A stretch of DNA of 64,000 nt, taken from assembly GCA_963576735.1 (NCBI GenBank), contig OY755190.1, forward strand, positions 799,695-863,694, in the 5' to 3' direction. How positions within the stretch are numbered: position 1 is the first letter of the stretch; each line of letters begins with the position of its first letter. Shown here piece after piece: positions 21,286-31,036 of the stretch. The DNA is from Bedellia somnulentella. Lineage: Eukaryota > Arthropoda > Insecta > Lepidoptera > Bedelliidae. The notes beneath the pieces were generated by a model. The model was not told the origin of the DNA. It did not search any database and saw only the letters and a list, made by a program, of their open reading frames with translations. The position numbers were made by a program, and so were the translations under genes.

Positions 21286-22754
21286 TTCAATTTCAAGATT
21301 CAAAAGTGTTGGTCGAGTGGTAAAGTACCACGAGATTGGTGCAGGGCAGTGATTGTGCCCTTATATAAAGGAAAAGGGTCACACCAGGAAGCTAAAAACT
21401 ACCGCGGAATCAGCCTACTCAGTGTTGTCGGTAAATTGTATGCAAAGGTATTGATTGAAAGAGTGATGAATGATACAGATGACAAAATTTGGGATGTGCA
21501 AGTAGGATTTAGAAAGGGAATGGGATGTATGGATCAAATCTTCTCTTTAAGGAGCATCACTGAAAAGTTCTTAGCCAAGAATCGAAAGGTGTATTGCTCC
21601 TTCATAGATTTAGAGAAGGCGTATGATAGGGTGGTAAGGAAGTATTTGTGGGAGGTGTTATCCAAGTTCGGCTTGGGGAGCCAACTTATACGTGCACTGC
21701 ACTGGTATCACTCTATGAGGATTCTAGTGCATGTGTAAGAATAAACGGGGAAAACACAGACTGGTTCGGTATCTCTAGGGGTGTCCGACAGGGATGTGTA
21801 GCTTCTCCGTGGCTCTTCAACTTGTTCATGGATGACTGTCTGATAGAGTTGCGTGAAAGTGATTATGGACTGAGAATGGGTGGATTCGTCATCAAATGCC
21901 TCTTATATGCTGATGATCAAGTGTTACTTGCATCGTCGGTTGAAGAGTTGCAAGAGATGATGAATATTGCATGTGCGTCGTTTGAAAGAAAAGGAATGAG
22001 AGTGAATGTGGATAAAACCAAAACCATGGTTTTCGAGAGAGAGGAGAATATGACTGAATGCGTGATTGAGATCAATGGTAAGAAAGTGGAACAAGTGAAA
22101 GAGTTCGTATATCTGGGAAGTTTGTTTACTAGGGATGGAAAGTGTGATGAAGACATTGAAAGAAGAGTAAAAAAGGGTAATGCGGTAAATGGAGCACTGG
22201 ATAGTCTCATGTCTAGTCAATCGGTGTCCGAAAAGGCCCGAATGGCTGTGCATGATGCTGTCCTTGTTCCTACGCTTATGTATGGCAGTGAATGTTGGGT
22301 GTGGCAGAAGAAGCATGAAAGCAGAGTGAATGCAGTAGAAATGAGATCCCTCAGAAAAGTTTGTAATGTAAGGTTATGTGATCGTGTGAGGAATGATGTG
22401 ATTCGTGAAAGGTGTGGTGTAAAAGATGATATTGTAAGAAAGATAGAAAAAGGAATGTTGAGATGGTTTGGGCACATAGAGAGGATGGATGACAGTAAAG
22501 TGGTGAAAGAGATATATAGAGCCAATGTGGAAGGTAATGTTAGTAGAGGACGACCTCGGAGGACACATTTAGATCAAATAGAAAATGTGCTCAAAAAGGC
22601 AGGTGTCCAAAGTACGAAGAATAAAAGAGCATGTATGAAAAGATTGATGGATGTGAATGAAGCTAGAGAGGTTTGCCGGGATCGTACAAAGTGGTGATCG
22701 ATAGTCTCTGCCTACCCCAATGGGAACTAACGGCGTGACAATATGTATGTATGT
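21286..22754 (+). mobile_element. RTE-clade LINE, 5'-truncated, 12-bp TSD
   Basis: The longest RTE copy in the window. ATTAATTCAATT at 21274-21285 and 22755-22766 is an exact TSD, so truncation happened during insertion and the copy is fairly recent. The 3' end is CTCTGCCTACCCC (22706-22718), GGG (22722-22724), GGCGTGA (22732-22738) and a TATG tail. In other copies the reading frame runs on into this module (RSIVSAYPNGN), so the 3' tag overlaps the coding end and there is essentially no 3' UTR, typical of RTE. Confidence 0.93.
21304..22697 (+). pseudogene. RTE reverse transcriptase, frameshifted
   Basis: The coding part starts inside the RT domain at CWSSGKVPRDWCRAV. The palm motifs follow: YCSFIDLEKAYD, RGVRQGCVASP and YADD at 21906-21917. 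The thumb and the C-terminal extension (RWFGHIERMDD, RGRPRRTHLDQI, RACMKRLMD) come next. A 5-bp tandem duplication, CACTG twice at 21695-21704, shifts the frame between the finger/palm block and RGVRQG. A TGA at 22695-22697 replaces the CGA codon of other copies. The endonuclease half is missing by truncation. This copy cannot make an active enzyme, but the rest of the frame is open. Confidence 0.93.
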
Positions 22755-22787
22755 ATTAATTCAATTATTCTGTATTGAAGAAAACAT

Positions 22788-23095
22788 AGAATTTGTTTAA
22801 TAAATTCAAATTTCAAATTCAAATTCATTTATTTCCAAAAACAGTACATTACAGTTATTTTTATGTCTGTGGCCCCCGCACTAGGTTTGACCTGTATCGC
22901 GGGCAGCCTAATAAATTATACAAAAAAGATCTCGGAAACAATGACAATATAATTAATTCAATCAATTATTAAGAACTTATTAATTAATAGTGATTAATTA
23001 ATAATATGATATTATATATATTTTAAAGATAAGGTTAATATAATGTATGAGTAGGTGTATGTGTGTGTGTAAGTGTGTGTGTATACGATTTAATA
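22788..23095 (-). mobile_element. orphan LINE 3' UTR with terminal hairpin
   Basis: The tail (TTTGAA-type) is at the left, a hairpin at 22871-22908, and a GT-rich stretch at 23050-23080 on the + strand. The order matches the LINE at 45128-46971. No coding part is attached. The hairpin pairs CCCGC (22875-22879) with GCGGG (22899-22903) and AGGT (22883-22886) with ACCT (22890-22893). Confidence 0.75.
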
Positions 23096-23127
23096 TATAT
23101 TTTACAACCAGAGTATGGAGTGGAACT

Positions 23128-23180
23128 TATTAATACTGACTAAGGAGTCTGGTTACCAGACTCCTTAGTCAGTATTAATA
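23128..23180. repeat. perfect 26-bp palindrome with 1-nt centre
   Basis: The arm at 23128-23153 is exactly complementary to 23155-23180, with T23154 between. The centre reads TCTGGTTACCAGA. There is no TSD and no resemblance to the other families. Confidence 0.9.
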
Positions 23181-23762
23181 CGTTTTTTAAAATATAATCT
23201 GAATTTACCACAAAAGTAATAATACCGGCACTAGTGGTAACCCTACAGTTCTGGACAAACATTAAAACGGTAAGATCTTGAACTTGGACATTCATTTGAA
23301 GGTAAGATAAGCAAGGGTTGCCACTTACAAGTTTGCCAAGTTATTGTTTAATTTACTAATCAATCTTCAACAAACACTTATGTGCTAACTAACTTAATCA
23401 TGGGTACGAAGTGGCTGTTCAGCGTTTTAGATTTGGTTTGCTTAAGAGAACTTATTGGTAAAGGTGAATTGAGGATTGGAATAACTTAAAACATAATTTA
23501 TTTGGTTAATTTTTTTAAATGCATTGTATATATTCTATATGAATAAATGGGTGGGTATATAGTAGTTACTTTTAAAGTCGAGCAATCAAATGGCATTTGG
23601 TGTTTAGATAATTATAACCAATTTAATCATTTAGTATCTGTTCAAAAGTACATAGCTATTATATATATGAGTGGGTCTTTTACATAGACGTTTATATTAT
23701 AGTTTTTATAGTAATGCTCACGGCACCTTAAAGTTTTTTTTTTACGTTGTAGCTTCGAAATA

Positions 23763-24060
23763 ACAAATCAAATCAAATCAAATAGTATTTATTGGCATTC
23801 ATAATTTACATCAAATTCTACAAATACAATATTAATTTATACAGACAATTGACAAACTATTAATCAATGTAGAACATATTATCCTGAGGCCCCACACTAG
23901 GCAAGCCTGTATCGTGGGTACCCATACAAATTAAACATAATGCATTTGCAAAAATACACATGACTTAATAAACAAATTATATATATATAAGAAATAAGAT
24001 ATTATATTTACAATCACAATTAGCATTACAAAATGAAATTAACAGAGAAAACATATTGAA
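23763..24060 (-). mobile_element. orphan LINE 3' UTR, TTTGA tail
   Basis: A CAAAT repeat at the left gives a minus-strand TTTGA tail. The hairpin pairs CCCAC (23891-23895) with GTGGG (23914-23918) and AGGC (23899-23902) with GCCT (23905-23908). No RT sequence follows. Confidence 0.75.
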
Positions 24061-24150
24061 TTAATACAACATTTGGAATAATTAATAATAATTAATAATA
24101 ATAATAATAACAAAAATGTTTTCCAAAATAACAATTAATCAATACCAATA

Positions 24151-24592
24151 GGGAATATTCATGTTTTTCTATTTTGTCTTAAACTAATAGTTTACTATTT
24201 TATAACGTAGAAAAAAATATTACTGGGCTTCAAAATCCTCTAGATATTTTTAAAATTGAAATTTAAAACTTTTAAAAAATGTAAGCAGTTCAAACGCCGC
24301 CATTTTACGATCGCTATACGTGACGTCACATGACACGTCCAGTGGGTGTTTACCTTAGTGTTTTCGACGCTTTTGAATACAATTTCGTGTCAGATGACGT
24401 CACATTTCGTTCAACCGATGGTGGCGCGTTTTGGAAGTTTGAATTTCGCTCCCTTATTTTGCACTTTTTGAATATTATTTTAGGGGTTTAAATAAAAAGT
24501 AAATTAAAAAAAAACCTTTTCATTATAATATTGCGATAATAAGTATTCGTGAAAAAAAGTTTTAGGACATTTAAAATTTTATGCATATTCCC
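24151..24592. mobile_element. 442-bp TIR element (MITE) with TA TSD
   Basis: Ends GGGAATATTCAT and ATGCATATTCCC are inverted repeats with one mismatch. TA lies at 24149-24150 and 24593-24594. The interior has two TGACGTCA palindromes (24321-24328, 24395-24402) in a GC-richer core. A TA duplication fits Tc1/mariner-type mobilisation, but a dinucleotide is weak proof. No transposase frame is present. Confidence 0.62.
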
Positions 24593-24729
24593 TATTAGAC
24601 ATATAGGCGAATCTTACATTACATTGGATGAGGTAATTAATAACAACACACACATATTCTCTTTGAAGTGATACCTGTGACGTGTGTCCATTTCTTTATA
24701 ACAACAATTCACTGAAACGGGGCGCTGTT

Positions 24730-25140
24730 GTAACACTGTGTAGAATAGAATAGAAAACTCTTTATTGTACATCACAGATAAAAACATTTTATACAGATTA
24801 TTTCTCAAATAAATTGCTGTGTAGTGTCGGCTTAGAATAGCACTACCCCATTTCTTCCGGTGGGTGTACGTAAGAGGCGACTAACGGTATTGGGGCTTTG
24901 AAAGGATTTTTGGGCGATGAGGTTGGAGACCCATCACCAACAACCTTCATTTCACCATCTTTTCCCCACTTAACTTTCCAAAAGTGGCTGAGGAATTTCT
25001 AATTCCTTAGCTCTGTCTACCCCATCTAGGGATTTATAGCCGTGAGTATATGTATGTATGTATGTATGTTCTCAAATATAAGTACAATTGGCGGGCAACC
25101 TCTTCCAGACAACCTTTGAATGAAGTGTGTACTGACCAGA
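24730..25140 (-). mobile_element. LINE 3' UTR, interrupted by SINE-A
   Basis: A TAGAA repeat (minus-strand TTCTA tail) and CTTTATTGTACATCA mark the 3' end. The rest (GGCGGGCAACCTCTTCCAG) resumes after the SINE-A at 25079. This is a common lepidopteran LINE tail; clade not assigned. Confidence 0.6.
24812..25068 (+). repeat. SINE-A (A1), full length with 10-bp TSD
   Basis: TTCTCAAATA at 24802-24811 and 25069-25078. At 257 nt it is a good reference copy for the family's true ends: AATTGCTGTGTAG at the left and four TATG units at the right. Confidence 0.95.
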
Positions 25141-25149
25141 CTTTCTTTC

Positions 25150-26379
25150 AATCTTCGGTGACTCGGCGCAGTCAATAGGACATCATTACTGCAGTTTGAT
25201 GAAAATGTGCGTTTACATGAGCCAATTAACTTGCTTGCCTTCGTTTAGGTAACGTATTTGTTTCGTTAAGTTTAATATTATAAAGTACAACGTTGGAAGA
25301 TCGCTGAAGAGAGCGGCTCCCGATATGCTGAAATGCCTAGTTCGATTCCTAAATAAAGTACTTAGTTCCTAAGTAAATACTTATGATTTTTGTAAAAAAA
25401 ATACATAAAACATACTCAGTTACGCGAAAATGCCTTCAAATAAAGGATAGGCCTTTATGTCATAAATGTGGTGACGGTTAAAGCAAAAAGTGAGTACCTA
25501 TACTAAACTGTATCTGAAATAAACAGAAACTTCAGAACACGGGCGTCCAAAACCGACTCTATTCAACTTCTTCTTTTTGAAGTCGGTGCCAAACAGACAA
25601 ATCCAAAATTAAAATTGCTACATAGAGAAAACCATACGAATAATAAATCAATCGATAGTGCCTCAACAACAGTAGGTAACACAATCAAGTAACACACTCA
25701 AAAATCAAGAAATTTCTTCCGCTCGCAACGACGTCGCTTTATAAAGGATGGAATTGGGGGACAGTGAGCGGTGCTTAGCCTGGTGTGCATGCGTCGCACT
25801 CCGCAGAGAAATTATCATAATATACATGTCACCGTAAAACTGTAAATACTAGTAAATTATAATTTTAGATAGATAGCGACATAGTAAACTAACGTTAGGT
25901 TAGGTTATGTAAGATTATCAGATTTAAAACTAACGGAATTAACAATTCGACAGAGACATGCATGCACCGAGTTGGCACAACCAAAACTTCTAACACTTCG
26001 AAACTGGTCAATTCTAAAGCCGGGCATGCAGTGACTCCTTTCAAACCTTAAATATAAAAAAGCTACCCAGTACAAAACCAGGGTAAAAAATAAAAAAATA
26101 TTAGACCAACTTGCATCATAGTAAACGCAGCATAGGTAGTTGGTCAACACTCATTTCCACAGATAGAAGGGTGAAATGACCACTGTTAAACAAACACAGA
26201 TCTTCAGAACGCTGTATAACGATCACAGTGTTGCTGCTATACAACTTTTAATCGTGTCCACCTTTGTGCCACTTTTATGTGATAGAAACGTGAAAGAGAA
26301 CTGTTCTACTTTTCTGTAAGCTTAATTGGTTTTCATAATTGCTATTATTATACTTTTATCTCCGTCTTAAACATTGGTT
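25150..26379. other. spacer, no feature
   Basis: Frames at 25905-26150 (minus) lack any recognisable domain. No repeat family identified. Confidence 0.45.
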
Positions 26380-26580
26380 ATACATACATATATACTAACC
26401 GCCATAAGCGTCAAAAAGGGGAAGAGCTTCAGAACCAATAACTCCCCAGCTACATTTGGAAGTTGATCGGGGAGAAGATGGTAGAAGTAAAGTATCGATG
26501 GGCTCCAACTGCATCGCCCAAAAACCACTTAAAAAGTTCCATACCTTTAGTCGCCTCTTACGACATTCATGATAGAAACT
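26380..26580 (-). repeat. SINE-A (A3), decayed
   Basis: ACTAACCGCCATAAGCGTC and GTTGATCGGGGAGAAG mark the A3 type. The head is degraded after CGACATTCATG. Confidence 0.78.
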
Positions 26581-26590
26581 GGCACTGGTC

Positions 26591-27675
26591 ATAATTTATT
26601 GTATGGTCATGAATTACAACAACTTACATAAGAACGTTTGAATTTTATAATACTTTTTTATTCCCTTAGTCTTTCTAACATGCGCCGTATCACACATACA
26701 GAAGACGATTGGTGGGTTGGGGTGGGATCATACAAAATAAAAAATACATTACAACACTAAAGTAGCGATTAAAATAGATAATAATAAAAGCGACCGCGCC
26801 CACAAACACATCAAATTACTCGCGCTTAAAACTTGAGAAGCTTTCAAAAATATCCAACAGCGAAAAGAAATAAGACATCCTCAGTCAGTTTTCCCTCATT
26901 TTATTACTTCCTCGATACAGAGTCTAGAGTGCCTTTGTATTTACATAAAATCACACTTAAAATTCCCGTCGCTGGCTGTCTTAAACTTTATTAGAAGATA
27001 TTCCGCGATAACTTTGCAAAATATAAATAAAATGACAATAGAATAATTACCTCACACAAACAGTGGAGGGTTGATATCTCACACCGTTATTTTAACCCTT
27101 TCTTCATCGCTTCTTTGGGAATTTGCAAGCGAATTTGATCTTTATGTCTGAGGATTAAGAATGGGTATGTTTTCAAGATTTTCCGTGTGCGTTAGGTTTG
27201 GAATTTATGCATTGTAAATGATAGCTGGTTTTCGTTGATATCTAATGTTGATGTTTTATAAATACAATTGCTTATCTATACTAATTCAAATTAACTGTTT
27301 GTTTGTATGAGTAATCTTTACGAAGCAGCCTGAACCTTTCGTGCTCGAAATATATATAAATGTTTGAGTTTGGTAAAAGAAGTGATAGGGTTTCATGTTT
27401 TAATTATTACTACATCCTTTCTATTATTTGGTTCGGAAATTCGGCACAATGGTGTAGTCAGACACATTTTGACTAGCCTCCCATCTATGTTTTCTCACTT
27501 ACAGTCAACCATATTTTTGTCTGCAATTGAATGGGATAATTTAAGTTGTCCTCGCAGAAAACAGAAAATAGTGTGAAAACAGTTTATGGTTTTAAAAAAA
27601 AAACATTATTGTTTTAATTTACTTATATGGTCTATTGCAATGTCATGTAAAATTCTTGTAACCTACGGGGTGTCA
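26591..27675. other. spacer, no feature
   Basis: No gene or repeat family recognised. The frame at 27364-27576 has no domain. Confidence 0.45.
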
Positions 27676-27912
27676 GCTTTGTAGTGTCGGCTTGAAATAG
27701 CACTTATCTATTTCTTCTCGCAGATGTTGAATGGGGTGACTAACAGTATGAAGCCTTTAAAGTAATTGTTGAGTGATATGGGAGATCCAAAACCAAGAAT
27801 ACTTTATTTCGACTATCTTCACTATCTTTACCCCAATCAATCTCTAAAAATGAAGAAGAATCCGGTTTACCCCATTTTAGGATTTATATTACGTGAGCTA
27901 ACATATGTTTGC
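27676..27912 (+). repeat. SINE-A, old and diverged
   Basis: TTTGTAGTGTCGGCTTG is followed by a recognisable but heavily mutated body. The frame through it (27766-28089) is not a gene. Confidence 0.65.
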
Positions 27913-28336
27913 ATTTCCTTAGTATTACCACTAAACCACTCTTCTTCTTTTTATACTATGACCAAAAATTCCAATTCCAAAGAGCTCAGAAAGTTAAAAT
28001 ATTTCACAATTTCCGTAGAGGCATTAATAAAAATACCGAAAGTTTTTCCATGCTTTAAAAATGTCCCATTAACATCTTTGAATTATTAAGCGGCATAAAT
28101 AAGCGTTTAGTACCTGGTCACACCTTGCGCCCTTAAAACATTACTTTACTGAATAATCCGAATTCTGTTCAAGATGTTTTCATACAAAATCATTTTTGAA
28201 CACTGAACTGATTTTAGTTAATGCTTAGTGTAGATTAAGCACATTATAGACGAAAGATATGTATCCAATAGGTTCATCTTCAATTAATTGGGTCTATCTA
28301 AAGAAGTGAGATAGACATATTGATTACGCCATGAAT

Positions 28337-28400
28337 GTTTAGGGGGGTGGTAGAAGTACTAATTCTTCTGAACACCGTAAGCTAATTAATGTTCAGAATA
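28337..28400 (-). repeat. SINE-B 3' fragment
   Basis: GGTAGAAGTACTAATTCTTC followed by TGAACACCGT matches the 3' module and hairpin block. Confidence 0.55.
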
Positions 28401-29008
28401 CATTTATGAGATCTCTCCGTGGATAGTGAATTTTTATGATAAATGGAAAGAAAAAAACAATTTACATGACCATGCTGTCACTGATGCAACACTTAGGCAT
28501 TTAAGTTTTATTCATAGAAAACGTCGTTCATTAATATTGCACCTTACTTACTGTAAACTCAATTTATAAGTTTTACGAGTAAATTCAAATAGTCTTCGAG
28601 TTATAACCCCGTTTTAGGAATTAAATTCATGCCCATTGACACCTCAATAATCCACCCTCCCAGCTATCAAGGCATAATAAAAGTATAATTTTTGTATGAA
28701 ATCCGCCATCATAATCCCCGTTAATAGACAAACAAAACAAATTTCATCCAAGTCGGATTTATAAAGAGCAAAGTGTCATACTTTTTAATTAATTTGAGTT
28801 CCAAAGAAACGGTATTACAGTATTTACATATTTCTCTAAGAGCACCACTAAATAACCAAGTCGATGACAGTTCACCTAACTTTGTATAACGTTTGTGTTT
28901 TATTGTTCCTTTTTGAGTTGCTTCCTGCGATGTGTTAATCATAATGTATACTTTACAGTTATTGTGTGATATATTCGTTTTGTTACTTATATTTCATTCC
29001 ATGTATTT
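28401..29008. other. spacer, no feature
   Basis: Nothing recognised on either strand. Confidence 0.5.
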
Positions 29009-29260
29009 GCTGTGTAGTGTCGGCTTAGAATAACACTACCCCATTTCTGCCGGTGGGTGTACGTAAGAGGCGACTAACGGTGTTGGGGCTTTTAAGGGAT
29101 TTTTGGGCGATGCGGTTGGAGACCCATCACCAACAACCTTTATTTTACCATCTCTTCCCCACTCAACTTTCCAAAAGTGGCTGAGGAACTTCTAGTTAAT
29201 TAGCTCTGGCTACCCCTTCTTGGTATTTATAGCCATGAGTATATGTATGTATGTATGTAT
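29009..29260 (+). repeat. SINE-A (A1), full length
   Basis: ATGTATTT precedes the head and also ends the tail. This may be a TSD, but it overlaps the microsatellite phase so it is not decisive. Confidence 0.88.
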
Positions 29261-29542
29261 TTATTTTCAAAGCACACAGCTTTTTAAAGCTTTTCAGGCT
29301 TTGCTTTAGGCTTAGAATACTCGTAGCACTTAACCATTTCATCTCGCAAATGTGTTAAGTGATATATTACGTTTTTTATACTTCACACCATTTATTTCCA
29401 ATGGGATGGGCAAAATCTGTTGACCTTCGCTTATAATTTACGATTCTTACGAACCTATCTTACTTCCTTTAGATTCAGCAACCTTCTCATAACTCACATC
29501 TGATCATTAATAACTTTGCTGTTGTTTAAACCAATAAAATTT

Positions 29543-29773
29543 GCTGTGTAGTGTCGGCTTAGAATAGCACTACCCCATTTCTTCCGGTGGGTGTACGTAA
29601 AAGGCGACTAACGGTATTGGGGCTTTTAAGGGATTTTTGGGCGATGCGGTTGGAGACTCATCACCAAGAACCTTTATTTCACCATGTATTCCCCACGCAC
29701 CTTCCAAAAGTTGCTGAGGAATTTCTAATATATGTATGTATGTCGTGTATCTATATGTATGTATGTATGTATG
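29543..29773 (+). repeat. SINE-A (A1) lacking the 3' module, near-perfect TSD
   Basis: TTAAACCAATA (29526-29536) and TTAAACGAATA (29774-29784) flank it with one mismatch. After GAGGAATTTCTAAT the sequence jumps to ATATGTATGTATG and a second TATG run, so the CCCC/GGG stem and GCCGTGA are absent. Confidence 0.85.
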
Positions 29774-30133
29774 TTAAACGAATAGTCTGAATTTTCAGAA
29801 ACTAACTATGCAAACGGATTTTTATTGTTATATGTACTAGTTTAGTTTTTATTCCATTCGATGGCTGAATCAGTATTGTTATTTTAAACAATAAATACCA
29901 AATTTTTTATCGTATGATAGAAACGAGATATTTAGATGTTAGCTAATTTGATTACACAATATCTTAAATATTAATCTTAATCTTCATATATTCGCCGTTA
30001 TTTTTTGCTTTTACAATTATTGCGTTGAGGGCCGTCTTTTGAAGACAGAAAAAACGTAATACAAGCTAAATACGCTCTCATTTTAAATGTTATCATATAT
30101 AATATCTGCTGTAAATAATTGCTTTGATTTGAG

Positions 30134-30487
30134 ACATGATAGTCCAGTGGGTAGAACACCCGCCCGAAAACAGAAGGGCGTGAGTTCCAATCCTGGGTCG
30201 GGCCTACACCAATTTGTCTTTTCAAAAGTCATATGTGTGGTTAATTTATCATGGTTGTTAACGGTGAGGGAAAACATCGTGAGGAAACCCACATGGCTAA
30301 GTTGTACTTAGTTATGTGAAAGTGTATTAGTACAAAACGGCGATCACTATCACGTGAGAACACTGTCTAAGCAAAACGTGGGTACCCTCTCTGGACACTA
30401 GATGGCGCTGTCATGTGAGTTCAGAAGTATTGGTACCTCTGCAAACCCCTTTGGGGATAAACGGCGTGAACGTTTATGTTTATGTTA
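30134..30487 (+). repeat. SINE-B (GGCGCT subfamily), 9-bp TSD
   Basis: TGATTTGAG at 30125-30133 and 30488-30496. The head reads GATAGTCCAGTGGGTAGA. The hairpin-3 block is replaced by GGACACTAGATGGCGCTGTC. The frames on both strands here are chance. Confidence 0.94.
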
Positions 30488-31036
30488 TGATTTGAGTAAT
30501 GAATTCCACCACTCCCTCTCATATCGTAAATTTTACTTCTTTTTTCCTTTCAGTTAACATAAACTGCTAAGAAATTATTAATTCAAAAACTACCCTTATA
30601 GGCTCATATCACTCAAAATAACTAAATGACTAAATATCTAACTTTACACCACTCTATCTCAATAACTGCATCAAATTTGTCATAGAGGCATAGTCAACTG
30701 CCATTAACATCTAGAAGCGTACAAAATGTGCCTGTAAACCATAAAATTAACAAGCGGCACACTTGGTGTTAGAACATGAAGCATAGTGATCACCGCTGTG
30801 ATGACGCGAAAACCTTTTAATATGAAATGAACACAAAATTGGTTCATCACACGGCATTATTAGGAAATGTATAGAGCCGTTACGAGTAACAGAGCTAGTA
30901 CGAGCGAGCTTTTAACTAGTTACCGCGTGGTATAAAACTAATACAGCCATTCCTTACGCACTTACTTAGTATCGTATACTGTCATATCATTCTAACCTAT
31001 CTTCTTGTTCTTGTCAATGAATTAGCGCTCGTACTA

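Noticed and set aside
21917..22568. Several long minus-strand frames opposite the RTE
   Set aside because: They are antisense shadows of the RT coding region, recurring antisense to the second RTE copy at 47326-48174.
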